Below, one piece after another: positions 28,042 through 36,721 of a DNA stretch of 44,038 nt (its first letter is position 1; each line of letters opens with the position of its first letter). Source of the DNA: Mucilaginibacter galii. Lineage in GTDB: Bacteria > Bacteroidota > Bacteroidia > Sphingobacteriales > Sphingobacteriaceae. The translations under genes were made by a program, and so were the position numbers. The stretch is from assembly GCF_014635825.1 (NCBI RefSeq), contig NZ_BMDO01000018.1, positions 1 to 44,038 on the forward strand. Direction: 5' to 3'. The notes under the pieces are model-generated. The model had not been told where the DNA came from, did not search any database, and saw only the letters and a program-made list of their open reading frames with translations.

Positions 28042-29334
28042 ATGTATTTTAATCAACTTTTAAAGCACAAAGCGAAGGCATTTCATGCCATTTGCTTTGT
28101 TGCTGCAACCTTAGGTTTGTCATCTACTCAAGTTAATGCGCAGCAATTAGCATTTCCAGGGGCCGAGGGTTTTGGCCGTTTTGCCACCGGGGGCAGGGGA
28201 GGTTCGGTATACCATGTTACCAATTTAAATGATAAAGGCGACGGTTCTTTCCGCGATGCAGTAAGTCAACCCAACCGCATCATTGTTTTCGATGTAACCG
28301 GTGTAATTCGCATCAAAGATAAAATAGCGGCCTCACCCAAAATTACTATAGCGGGGCAAACCTCACCGGGTCAGGGCATTGTGATATACGGCAATGGCGT
28401 TTCCTTTGCCGATAGCAGCATTATACGTTATATGCGCTTCCGGGGAAGCATTAATATGCCTCGTGGTGCCTGTACGGTTGTGGCAGATAATTGTAAGGAT
28501 GTTATATTCGACCATGTAAGCGTAGAGTGGGGCAGGTGGGATAACTTGCACATTAAAGAGTCTAAAAACATTACCTTACAGTATTGCCTTATCGGTGAGC
28601 CTGTTGATCCTCAGCGCTTTGGGGCTTTGTTCGAGAATCCTACCAATATTACCGTACATCATACGCTTTGGATTGATAATCAAAGCCGCAATCCTAAAGC
28701 TAAGGCCGGTATCGAATACATTAATAATGTGGTTTATAACTGGGGCGTTAACGGTTTCGTAGGTGGACATTCAGGTGCGCCACATTACCAGGACGTTATT
28801 AATAATTACTTCATAGCCGGACCTAACTCGGGACATGCCTTTATAGGGATGTTTACCGCCACAGACCATGTGTATCATCAAGGTAATTATGTAGATATGA
28901 ATAAAGATGGCAGGTTAAATGGCCGCCTTACCGTTGATTCGGACTTTGTGAAGCGTGGCCTTACCATGCTCAGCAAGCCTAATTTTCTAACGGGAGTTAA
29001 AATTGAAAGTGCAACGCAAGCTTACCAGAAGGTTTTAGCCGAGGCGGGTGCTTCACTTCAGCGCGATGCGGTTGACAACCGTATTATAGGCTACCTCTCA
29101 AGCTTGGGCAAAGAAGGCGTGATCTTCAAATCGGAAGTTGATGCCGGTGGACAGGGCGAATTGCCCTCCGCAAAAACACTGGCCGATAATAACCGTAACG
29201 GTATTCCTGATACCTGGGAGAGTACGCATAAGCTTAGTGTTCAGAGCAATGCCGACACCAATAAGGTTGACAAAGACGGTTATACACGCCTCGAGAAATA
29301 CTTAAACGATTTGGTTTCTTCCAAAACAAGATAG
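28042..29334 (+). CDS. Secreted pectate lyase, polysaccharide lyase family 1
   Basis: A 430-residue exported enzyme that cleaves alpha-1,4-polygalacturonate by beta-elimination. I start it at ATG 28042, which gives a clean signal peptide cut after VNA (residue 33). An upstream in-frame codon would overlap SusD 2. The mature protein opens FPGAEGFGRFATGGRGG, the standard start of Bacteroidota PL1 enzymes. Right-handed parallel beta-helix features follow, including the Ca-binding neighbourhood FDHVSVEWG and the catalytic Arg216 in NQSRNPK. The last 50 residues carry DNNRNGIPDTWE and NKVDKDGYTRLEKYL, a Ca-binding-like tail frequent in these lyases. It is the last gene of the operon, followed by a terminator, and it gives the best clue that the PUL targets pectin. 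Confidence 0.93.
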   Translation: MYFNQLLKHKAKAFHAICFVAATLGLSSTQVNAQQLAFPGAEGFGRFATGGRGGSVYHVTNLNDKGDGSFRDAVSQPNRIIVFDVTGVIRIKDKIAASPKITIAGQTSPGQGIVIYGNGVSFADSSIIRYMRFRGSINMPRGACTVVADNCKDVIFDHVSVEWGRWDNLHIKESKNITLQYCLIGEPVDPQRFGALFENPTNITVHHTLWIDNQSRNPKAKAGIEYINNVVYNWGVNGFVGGHSGAPHYQDVINNYFIAGPNSGHAFIGMFTATDHVYHQGNYVDMNKDGRLNGRLTVDSDFVKRGLTMLSKPNFLTGVKIESATQAYQKVLAEAGASLQRDAVDNRIIGYLSSLGKEGVIFKSEVDAGGQGELPSAKTLADNNRNGIPDTWESTHKLSVQSNADTNKVDKDGYTRLEKYLNDLVSSKTR

Positions 29335-29358
29335 TTCTGATTAGTTGGTTTTAGGATG

Positions 29359-29402
29359 GCACAAGCCTCTTGAGCGCAAGTTTAAGGGGTTTTGTGCTTT
29401 TT
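29359..29402 (+). terminator. Terminator at the end of the PUL operon
   Basis: GCACAAGCCTCTT (29359-29371) pairs with AAGGGGTTTTGTGC (29384-29397), with a G-T pair and one bulge. Five T follow. It lies 24 nt after the pectate lyase stop and faces the convergent histidine kinase gene. Confidence 0.8.
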
Positions 29403-29535
29403 AGCCCTTCAATAATATGAACAACCCTTATTTTCTTTTATATTTAAGAGGGTCAAATTGAGCATTATGTACAATAAACAATTATTGCCATAACACAAAG
29501 TGATTAAATGAATGCATTATAGTTTTGTATAACAT

Positions 29536-31287
29536 TTAACTGCTTGCCGGAAGTACAAAAGCAAATTTGCTGCCTTCGCCAATAGCACTTTCTACCCAAA
29601 TTTTACCTTGCTGTGCTTCAATAAAGTCTTTAGATATGGCGAGACCCAAGCCTGAGCCCGACTTGTTTTGCCCATCGGTTGGTACTTGGAAATACCTGTC
29701 GAACAGGCGTTTCTGATATTGCTCGTCGATGCCTTTCCCAAAATCTTTTACAGAAAACTCTACATGCCCGTTGCGAGCTTTTAGGCTGATAACAATCTTA
29801 GATTTCTCCGAACTGTAGCGCAGCGCGTTGGATAAAAAGTTGACCAGTACCCAAGCGGTCTTCTCAACATCTGCCTGTACGTTTGGCAGGTTATCTTCTT
29901 TAACTACTTCTAAATATACATTCTTTTGATCTGCCTGAAATTTGACCGACTGCAAGGCATATTCCAAAATTTGGGTTGGCTCTACCGGGATGAAATTAAG
30001 CTGAATGTTGCCGGTTTCAACTTGCGATAGTTCCAGTAATTCGCTGGTGATCTTGAGCAAGCGGGTGCTATCGTCCTGAATATGTGCAATTAACTGCTGC
30101 TGCTCGGTGTTCATGTTTCCTACACGTTCATCGTTTAAGAGTTTCAAACTCATTTTAATAGAAGATATAGGCGTTTTCAACTCATGCGATATCGTAGCGA
30201 TAAAATTAGTCTTCGCTTCATCGCGCTCCTTAAACTCGGTAATATTACGCAATACATAAACCTTACCGGCAGATTTTGTAGCTATCTTGACAGCTTCGCC
30301 CTGCTTATCTAAATTAGGCACAAGTATATCCCTGCTTTGCAACTGGAAGTGCAGCTCTTTGCCATCCAGCACAATTTTTAGTGGCTTAATGGCCGAACTG
30401 TTAGCGATCATAGACCTGAACAGGTCGTTGTTTTGCACCAGTTTCTGTGTGTTTTGTCCTACTATTTTGTCTTCGGTTATGTTGAGTACCTTGCGTGCAG
30501 CATCGTTCATAAACAGCACTTCCTCATTTTCGTTGATTCCCAAAATAGCATCCTGCATTTGTTCAATAATGGTTTCAATGCGGCGCTTTTCGGAGAGTAC
30601 GGTAGCCAGATTGCTGTTTTCCCACTCGTTCAATCTTGATGCCATGTTGTTAAAGGCACCGGCTACCTCGGCAAACTCATCGCCCTGGTCAAAATGCAGG
30701 CGCTTACTATAATTTTTCTCGCTGATCTCCTTAATACCTTCCAATAATGCGCGTAAGGGATTAGCTATAAAGCCTGGAAAGTTTACACTGAAGCTGAAAA
30801 GTACCAAAAATGTGAACGTGCCCGCAAAGCCAAGGATAAGGCTGGCTTTGTTCACTGATGCCCTGGCCGTATCATTTTTACGTACAATGGCCTGCATATT
30901 TAATAGCTCAATTTGCCTCAAATGCGAGCGTATCTCGCGTTCGGCCAACTTTTGATTTGCTATGGCGGTTGGTTGTTGCTGAAGCTTGTTAAAAGCTTTT
31001 CTTAGGAGTGCAACGGCCTCATGCTCACCTTTTTCAGTGATATTCCGTTCTTCTTTTTGCAGCTGTCCGTTAAACTTTGCTGCTACGGATGGTGTAAGCG
31101 GCAAGTCGTTTTCATCGAGCAGGGTACGCATTTCGCGGGTGTAGCTCAGGGTTTCGTAATTGTCTTTCAGGATAACTTTGGCATTTTCGGAAATCTCCTG
31201 AATGTAGTAGATGGCTATAGCGCCAAAAAACAGAACGACAACGAATAAAAAGCCGAATCCTAATCGGAGCTTGGTTTTAATTTTCAT
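29536..31287 (-). CDS. Membrane sensor histidine kinase of the kdp locus (detached KdpD kinase half)
   Basis: A 583-residue histidine kinase. It has a membrane span at about 7-28, a periplasmic segment to about 148, a second span at about 150-172, HAMP at about 175-230 and PAS at about 235-350. A HisKA domain with His368 in ATISHELKTPISS follows, then an HATPase with NFLSNALRYSS, DFGKGID and GSGLGLAISKDF. Its ATG overlaps the stop of the KdpD-like gene by 4 nt, so translation is probably coupled. In enterobacteria the KdpD sensor and kinase are one protein; here the KdpD/USP module and the kinase are separate polypeptides, as is usual in this phylum. The expected partner is the NtrC-type regulator at the other end of the locus. 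Confidence 0.9.
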   Translation of the reverse strand: MKIKTKLRLGFGFLFVVVLFFGAIAIYYIQEISENAKVILKDNYETLSYTREMRTLLDENDLPLTPSVAAKFNGQLQKEERNITEKGEHEAVALLRKAFNKLQQQPTAIANQKLAEREIRSHLRQIELLNMQAIVRKNDTARASVNKASLILGFAGTFTFLVLFSFSVNFPGFIANPLRALLEGIKEISEKNYSKRLHFDQGDEFAEVAGAFNNMASRLNEWENSNLATVLSEKRRIETIIEQMQDAILGINENEEVLFMNDAARKVLNITEDKIVGQNTQKLVQNNDLFRSMIANSSAIKPLKIVLDGKELHFQLQSRDILVPNLDKQGEAVKIATKSAGKVYVLRNITEFKERDEAKTNFIATISHELKTPISSIKMSLKLLNDERVGNMNTEQQQLIAHIQDDSTRLLKITSELLELSQVETGNIQLNFIPVEPTQILEYALQSVKFQADQKNVYLEVVKEDNLPNVQADVEKTAWVLVNFLSNALRYSSEKSKIVISLKARNGHVEFSVKDFGKGIDEQYQKRLFDRYFQVPTDGQNKSGSGLGLAISKDFIEAQQGKIWVESAIGEGSKFAFVLPASS

Positions 31288-32417
31288 GAGAGTATCACTA
31301 AGTCGGTATCTGTAGCTGCCAGTTTTCGGAGCAACTCGTTAAATACCGCGGTTCTTAAAATTACCTGGAATAAGCTCAGGTGGGGCTTACCAATGCATAT
31401 GGTGGTTATTTCCCGCTCTTCGGCCACCTGCATAATGGCTTGGGTTATTTGGTCGCTCTTCAATTTTACCACCTCGGCACCCAGTTCGGTTGCGAGTTTA
31501 AAGTTATTAATTAAATGCCGCTGTTTATCCAGCTTTATCTTATCAAGGCTTTCACTGCTGCTTTGTATATATAAAACCACCCAGGGCGACCGGTAATAGG
31601 ATGCCAGTCGAGCCGTTTTACGAATTACGATCTTTGCTGTTTCTGAGTTAGAAGATATGCAGGCCAGGAACTTTTCGGGTCGCAGTTTGATTTGTTTGGG
31701 AACCTCAATATCAATCTTTCTTTCCAGGTGATGGGCTACTTCTTTTAACGCCATTTCCCTCAACTGCAATATCTTATCGCTTTGAAAAAAATTTTGTAAG
31801 GCAAGTGCCACTTTGCTTTTGTCGTAAATTTTACCATCGCGCAGGCGGTCTATCAACTCATCGGCGGTGAGGTCAATGTTTACAATTTCGTCGGCCAGTT
31901 GCAGTATTTTATCTGGAATGCGCTCCGTAATGGCAATACCAGTAATATCTTCTACTTCTTCGTTCAGGCTTTCGAGATGCTGGATGTTCACAGCACTAAT
32001 AACGCTTATACCGGCCTCTAAAATGTCAAATACGTCTTGCCAGCGCTTGTTGTTCTTGCTGCCCTCAATGTTAGTATGGGCCAGTTCATCTACAATAACT
32101 ACCTCGGGGTGTCGGTTTAAGATGCCTTGTAAGTCCATCTCTTCCAGTTCCTTACCTTTGTAGAAGGTTTTGCGGCGGGCAATTATGGGTAAGCCGGCAA
32201 GTAGGGCATGGGTTTCGGCACGGTTATGGGTTTCAATATAGCCAATCTGAATGTTGATGCCATTACGCTGCAAGGCATGTGCCTCCTGCAACATACGGTA
32301 GCTTTTGCCCACACCGGCACTCATGCCAATGTAGATCTTCAGCTTTCCGCGCCTGGATTTCTTAACCAGTTCTATGAAGGTTTTAACCGAATTATCTTTA
32401 TGTTCTTCTTCAGGCAT
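31284..32417 (-). CDS. kdpD: KdpD sensor module (KdpD + USP domains, no kinase)
   Basis: A 377-residue cytoplasmic protein matching the N-terminal half of KdpD. The KdpD domain occupies about 25-235, with Walker A GMSAGVGKSYRM, VDELAHTN and AVNIQHLESLN. A universal-stress-protein-like domain runs from about 245 to the end. The four-helix membrane region and kinase of full KdpD are absent, and the kinase is encoded by the overlapping downstream gene. I prefer ATG 32417 over a TTG two codons earlier. It presumably senses K+ or turgor status and modulates the kinase. It lies 118 nt after the porin pseudogene in the same direction, and no promoter box could be picked out upstream. Confidence 0.9.
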   Translation of the reverse strand: MPEEEHKDNSVKTFIELVKKSRRGKLKIYIGMSAGVGKSYRMLQEAHALQRNGINIQIGYIETHNRAETHALLAGLPIIARRKTFYKGKELEEMDLQGILNRHPEVVIVDELAHTNIEGSKNNKRWQDVFDILEAGISVISAVNIQHLESLNEEVEDITGIAITERIPDKILQLADEIVNIDLTADELIDRLRDGKIYDKSKVALALQNFFQSDKILQLREMALKEVAHHLERKIDIEVPKQIKLRPEKFLACISSNSETAKIVIRKTARLASYYRSPWVVLYIQSSSESLDKIKLDKQRHLINNFKLATELGAEVVKLKSDQITQAIMQVAEEREITTICIGKPHLSLFQVILRTAVFNELLRKLAATDTDLVILS

Positions 32418-32535
32418 CTTCAAAAACTTTATCTAATTCTTCATAAAATTACATTTTTCCTCAATTTTTTCAGGAGGCTCATGAAGCTGGTGGATTAATC
32501 TGCCAAAACACCATGAACCACCTGAAAAAACGCTC

Positions 32536-33621
32536 TTAAAATGATACTGCCATGCTGGCCGTGATGAGCGGATTAGTATTAACCGGATTACCCAAACGTG
32601 TGAACACCGCATCTTTACTATCGTAAACTTTACCTTCTAAACGCAGCAGGGCATTAGGTATGGGGGCATAGTCGAGGTTAAGGGAATAGCCTGTGGTTTT
32701 AAAACCGTTTGGTGTACCGGTGGCTATTAATACGCCGTTCTTATCCTTGTAGTATTCTACCCGTCCGGCTACTGCCCACTTGCTGGCAAACTGGTAGCGG
32801 GCTATGGCCACCGGCGATATTACATTGTAGTAATCGCTACTACCCTTGGCTTGTTGCTGTATGCCATAGTCGAAACCTGCAGTAATTCCAAAGCTATTGG
32901 TTAACTGGAATATGCCGTAAAAGTTATTGTAGAAACGGCGTAGCCTCACCGTATCGGCGCCTTCGGTGCCCAGGTAGTTGCTGTAGTTCAGGGTAATCTT
33001 ATCGGTAGGTTTGTAGTACACCTGCAAACCACCGGCAGGTTTGCTGTTGGCATTTTGACGATTGATACGCTGCCAGCCGTTCAAGTACAAACCGGTAAGG
33101 GTAAGTTTACCATCGGTAGTGGTGTAGGTTAACTTGGCTCCCGATTCATAGTAGGGCGTGTTTTCTGACGCAATGTTGCGTGTGAGTACCCAGCAGTCTT
33201 TGGAGATGGCGCTTTCAAAACCTATGTGAGAGGAGAAGATACCGGCATCTAACCACAGGTTGGCTGTTTTTGATACCTTGATGCCCGCATTAGCTTCAAA
33301 TACATTTTTTAAAACGCCGGGCTCGGCAGCTAAATTGGCGTTGGCATAAGTGCCGGCCATTAGGGCCAGGTTGGCACGCAGCATGCCATTATCATAATTG
33401 GCTTTAATAAAGCCTAAATTAAGATTTACCTCGTTATGGCGGTTGTGCGAGTATACAAAACCGGGACGGTTATTATCTGCAGGGCGGTTAAAATCGAACC
33501 CGTAGTAAAGTTCGGCGTAGCCGGTAATAGTCAGCTTGCCTGTTTTAGTGCTGTCTTAGGTTTGTGCTTGAGTAAATATAGCGGTGCAGCTAAGGGCGGC
33601 TGCGAGTAGTAGAGTTTTCAT
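32536..33621 (-). pseudogene. kdp-associated outer-membrane beta-barrel porin, interrupted by in-frame TAA
   Basis: The frame from ATG 33621 to the stop at 32536 encodes a 361-codon beta-barrel porin of the type found in Bacteroidota kdp operons. A perfect signal peptide (MKTLLLAAALSCTAIFTQAQ) comes first, then TAA as codon 22 (33556-33558), then an uninterrupted mature barrel. The barrel starts DSTKTGKLTITGYAELYYG and ends with the usual C-terminal aromatic in ASMAVSF. Reading resumes in the same frame, so one base substitution (for example CAA to TAA) explains it. The next in-frame ATG is at 33384, too late to give a secreted protein. It would be a K+ or general porin for the Kdp pump. It is either a real loss, a sequencing error or a suppressed stop. 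Confidence 0.8.
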
Positions 33622-33635
33622 GGAATGTAATAGTC

Positions 33636-33823
33636 AGCCCCTCCCAACCCTCCCCGGGAGGGAGGGCTTTAAGAAGCATGTTGTATAAAGTGTTTGTTTT
33701 TTTGTTTGTCATACTGAGCTTGTCGAAGCAATCGCCGCTTTGCTAAGTCTTCGACAGGCTCAAACTGACAGGTGGTAAATTTTCAATCTCCCTCCCTCCC
33801 GGGGAGGGCCGGGGTGGGGCTTA
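33636..33823. repeat. Nested inverted-repeat element A (porin/kdpC gap)
   Basis: This 188-bp element is near-identical in direct orientation to element B at 34392-34576. The outer arms, 33636-33667 and 33788-33823, are roughly reverse complements of one another, and each contains its own palindrome (CCTCCC to GGGAGG). The centre (33707-33770) is a second hairpin with GAGCTTGTCGAAGC and CTTCGACAGGCTC. On the coding strand the end of the element reads TAAGCCCC, and that TAA is the kdpC stop codon. Confidence 0.8.
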
Positions 33824-34381
33824 CTTTAACTTATCAAGTGCTATATTCAGTTCTAACACATTTACGGTTGATGGGCCGAATAAGCCTAACAATGGTTTTT
33901 GTGTGTTGACGGCTACCAGGTCGGCTACTTGTTTTTCGTCGATTTTGCGGATGGCGGCAATGCGTTTAATTTGTATGGCGGCGCCCTGTGGTGAAATAGC
34001 CGGATCTAAACCACTACCCGATGAAGTAACCATATCGGCGGGAATATCGCTTTTTTTGATGCCGGGGTTGTATTTCAACAGGGTATCTATGCGGCTTTGC
34101 ACATCTTTTAAATAATCGGGGTTGCTTGGGCCTTTGTTAGAACCCGCCGAACCGGCAGCATTATAACCAACAGCCGACGGACGGCTCCAGAAATATTGCG
34201 GCTTGTCAAATTTTTGACCCAGCAAGGCGTAGCCTACTGTTTTTCCGTTCAGGGTTACTTTTTCACCGTCGCCTTGTCCTTTAGAGAGCTTGCCTGCAAA
34301 GGAAATTAGCACGGGATATATTACGCATAAAAGTACAAGGAGTACGAGGGTTAGTCTTATTGACTGTGTTAATGTTTTCAT
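33821..34381 (-). CDS. kdpC: Potassium-transporting ATPase subunit C
   Basis: A 186-residue subunit of the KdpFABC K+ pump, anchored by one N-terminal span (TLVLLVLLCVIYPVLISFAG) with a periplasmic-side domain that stabilises the complex. Conserved words include GQKFDKPQYFWSRPSA, YNAAGSAGSNKGPSNP, DMVTSSGSGLDPAISPQ and the C-terminal VNVLELN. The open frame extends 36 codons further upstream, but that extension is the translation of repeat element B, so ATG 34381 is the true start and gives the normal length. A GGGAGGGG tract supplied by the repeat lies about 11 nt upstream of the ATG. Repeat elements flank the gene on both sides. Confidence 0.95.
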   Translation of the reverse strand: MKTLTQSIRLTLVLLVLLCVIYPVLISFAGKLSKGQGDGEKVTLNGKTVGYALLGQKFDKPQYFWSRPSAVGYNAAGSAGSNKGPSNPDYLKDVQSRIDTLLKYNPGIKKSDIPADMVTSSGSGLDPAISPQGAAIQIKRIAAIRKIDEKQVADLVAVNTQKPLLGLFGPSTVNVLELNIALDKLK

Positions 34382-34391
34382 GATTAAAAGT

Positions 34392-34576
34392 CGCCCCTCC
34401 CAAACCCTCCCCGGGAGGGAGGGCTTTAAAGAAGCATTTGTTTTTAAGTGTTTATTTTTTTGTTTGTCATGCTGAGCTTGTCGAAGCATTCTACGCTTTG
34501 CTAAGTCTTCGACAGGCTCAGACTGACATGCTGTGGCTTAAAGCCCTCCCTCCCGGGGAGGGTTGGGAGAGGCTTA
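34392..34576. repeat. Nested inverted-repeat element B (kdpC/kdpB gap)
   Basis: It is a copy of element A: outer palindromic arms at 34392-34423 and 34541-34576 are mutual reverse complements. A central hairpin at 34464-34528 is built from GAGCTTGTCGAAGC and CTTCGACAGGCTC. The end on the coding strand reads TAAGCCTC, and the TAA is the kdpB stop. The other end places a GGGAGGGG tract next to the kdpC start. Confidence 0.8.
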
Positions 34577-36607
34577 CACCATTAACCCTACCACTAAATC
34601 AATCAATTTAATACCAATAAACGGGGCTACTACACCACCTACGCCATATAGCAGCAGGTTGCGGCGTAGCAGGGCGGTGGCGCCTATGGGTTTGTATTCT
34701 ACACCTTTCAAGGCCAGTGGTATCAGCATCGGGATAATGATGGCGTTAAAGATCACGGCCGATAGGATAGCGCTTTCGGGGCTATGCAGGCGCATAATGT
34801 TCATACTTTGCAGCGCCGGGATAGAGGCAATAAACAAGGCAGGTACAATGGCAAAATACTTGGCCACATCGTTAGCAATACTAAAGGTGGTTAGTGTACC
34901 GCGGGTAATCAACAACTGCTTGCCTATCTCCACAATCTCAATGAGCTTGGTAGGGTCGTTATCCAAATCCACCATGTTACCGGCTTCTTTAGCGGCCTGG
35001 GTACCACTGTTCATAGCCACGCCAACATCGGCCTGGGCCAGGGCAGGGGCATCGTTGGTACCGTCGCCCATCATGGCTACCAGTTTACCGCTGGCTTGTT
35101 CCTGTTTAATGTAGTTCATTTTATCTTCGGGCTTTGCCTCGGCTATAAAATCGTCCACACCGGCCTTTTCGGCAATAAACTTGGCTGTTAAAGGGTTATC
35201 GCCGGTTACCATTACGGTTTTAACACCCATTTTACGCAGGCGCTCAAAACGTTCGGCAATGCCGGGTTTAATAATATCCTGTAATTCAACGGTACCTAAA
35301 ATCTCCTCGTTTTGAGTAACCACCAATGGGGTACCACCGTTTGAGGATATGGCTTCTACACGTTCTTTAACCGCAGCCTGCATGGTATGGCCGGCATTAA
35401 GCGCCAGTTTACGCATAGAATCGTATGCTCCTTTACGTATACGCATCCCATCAGGGGTATCAATACCGCTTGAGCGGGTTTCGGCGGTAAATTTAATGGC
35501 CAGCGAACCTTGCGGTGCTTGTAAAGAAATGCGGTTGTTGCCATGCTGCGCCAGTTCAATAATTGATTTTCCTTCGGGCGTTTCATCACTTAAAGATGCC
35601 AGTACACAGGCTTTAACCAAATCTTCGGGCGATACACCCGGTGCAGGCCAAAACTGCGTAGCTTTACGGTTACCTATAGTAATGGTACCGGTTTTATCTA
35701 ACAGCAATACGTCAATATCTCCTGCGGTTTCAACGGCTTTACCACTTTTGGTAATTACGTTGGCACGTAAGGCCCTGTCCATACCGGCAATACCAATGGC
35801 CGAAAGTAAACCGCCTATGGTGGTGGGAATTAAACATACGAACAACGATATTAATGCGGCTACTGTAATAGGGGTGTGGGCATAATCTGCAAATGGCTTC
35901 AGGGTTACACATACTATAATAAACACGATAGTAAAGCTGGCAAGCAAAATGGTTAAAGCTACTTCGTTAGGTGTTTTCTGGCGTGACGCACCTTCAACCA
36001 GGGCAATCATCTTGTCCAAAAAACTTTCGCCCGGTTGTGTGGTCACCATTACTTTGATACGGTCAGACAGTACTTTGGTACCACCTGTAACGGATGATTT
36101 ATCACCACCCGATTCGCGGATAACCGGAGCCGATTCGCCTGTAATGGCCGATTCATCAATCGTTGCTAAACCTTCCACAATTTCACCATCGGTAGGGATG
36201 GTTTCACCAGCTTCACAAACAAACATATCACCCTTTTTTAATTGGTTTGATGATACTATAGTTATGTTGCCATCACTGTCAATCACATTGGCAGGTGTGT
36301 CTTCGCGGGTTTTACGTAAACTGTCGGCTTGTGCTTTACCACGAGCCTCGGCTATAGCTTCGGCAAAGTTGGCAAACAGTAAGGTGAGCAGCAGTATTAA
36401 AAAGATGAAGAAGTTATATACAAAAGTACCCTGGCCTGTATGTGTTAAGCTATAAATAGTTACATACAGCATAATGGCGGTGCCTATTTCCACGGTAAAC
36501 ATTACCGGGTTGCGCATCATCACTTTAGGGTTAAGTTTAATGAACGACTGTTTTAAGGCAGATTGTACCAGCGCAGGTTCAAATAATTTATTAGATTGAG
36601 ATTTCAT
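34574..36607 (-). CDS. kdpB: Potassium-transporting ATPase subunit B (P-type ATPase)
   Basis: A 677-residue P-type ATPase subunit that hydrolyses ATP to drive K+ uptake through KdpA. ATG 36607 (MKSQSNK) is taken over a start five codons upstream that lies in the repeat. The actuator loop has ITGESAPV. The phosphorylated residue is Asp304 in DKTGT, close to Asp307 of the Escherichia coli protein. The hinge has MVTGDNPLTAKF and GDGTNDAPALAQADVG, the classic P-type motif. C-terminal membrane helices follow. Length is normal. It lies between kdpA and kdpC, separated from each by a repeat element and not overlapping them as in many other bacteria. Confidence 0.97.
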   Translation of the reverse strand: MKSQSNKLFEPALVQSALKQSFIKLNPKVMMRNPVMFTVEIGTAIMLYVTIYSLTHTGQGTFVYNFFIFLILLLTLLFANFAEAIAEARGKAQADSLRKTREDTPANVIDSDGNITIVSSNQLKKGDMFVCEAGETIPTDGEIVEGLATIDESAITGESAPVIRESGGDKSSVTGGTKVLSDRIKVMVTTQPGESFLDKMIALVEGASRQKTPNEVALTILLASFTIVFIIVCVTLKPFADYAHTPITVAALISLFVCLIPTTIGGLLSAIGIAGMDRALRANVITKSGKAVETAGDIDVLLLDKTGTITIGNRKATQFWPAPGVSPEDLVKACVLASLSDETPEGKSIIELAQHGNNRISLQAPQGSLAIKFTAETRSSGIDTPDGMRIRKGAYDSMRKLALNAGHTMQAAVKERVEAISSNGGTPLVVTQNEEILGTVELQDIIKPGIAERFERLRKMGVKTVMVTGDNPLTAKFIAEKAGVDDFIAEAKPEDKMNYIKQEQASGKLVAMMGDGTNDAPALAQADVGVAMNSGTQAAKEAGNMVDLDNDPTKLIEIVEIGKQLLITRGTLTTFSIANDVAKYFAIVPALFIASIPALQSMNIMRLHSPESAILSAVIFNAIIIPMLIPLALKGVEYKPIGATALLRRNLLLYGVGGVVAPFIGIKLIDLVVGLMV

Positions 36608-36721
36608 TGTTACCCCTCCCAACCCTCCCCAAAGGGGAGGACATTATAAGGAGGTATTTTTAAAGAGTTAATGAAAGTTTTTCTTAAGTCTCCCCTTTTG
36701 GGGGAGACTTAGAGGGGGTTA
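36608..36721. repeat. Inverted-repeat element C (kdpB/kdpA gap)
   Basis: The same design as elements A and B but with different sequence. One arm (about 36610-36640) has CCCTCCCAACCCTCCCC and AAAGGGGAGG. The other (about 36688-36721) has TCTCCCC, TTTTGGGGGAGA and AGAGGGGGTTA. Each arm is a short hairpin. On the coding strand the element begins TAACCCCC, where the TAA is the kdpA stop, and ends GGGAGGGG a few bases before the kdpB ATG. Confidence 0.65.

Noticed and set aside
30287..30712. 141-codon plus-strand frame opposite the histidine kinase
   Set aside because: Shadow of the HAMP/PAS coding region.
33636..34576. Possible CRISPR-like array from repeated GGGAGGG words around kdpC
   Set aside because: Only two large elements with nested hairpins, no regular short repeat and spacer pattern, and no cas genes.
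34563..36455. Several long plus-strand frames opposite kdpB
   Set aside because: They are antisense shadows of a strongly conserved P-type ATPase and show no recognisable motif.
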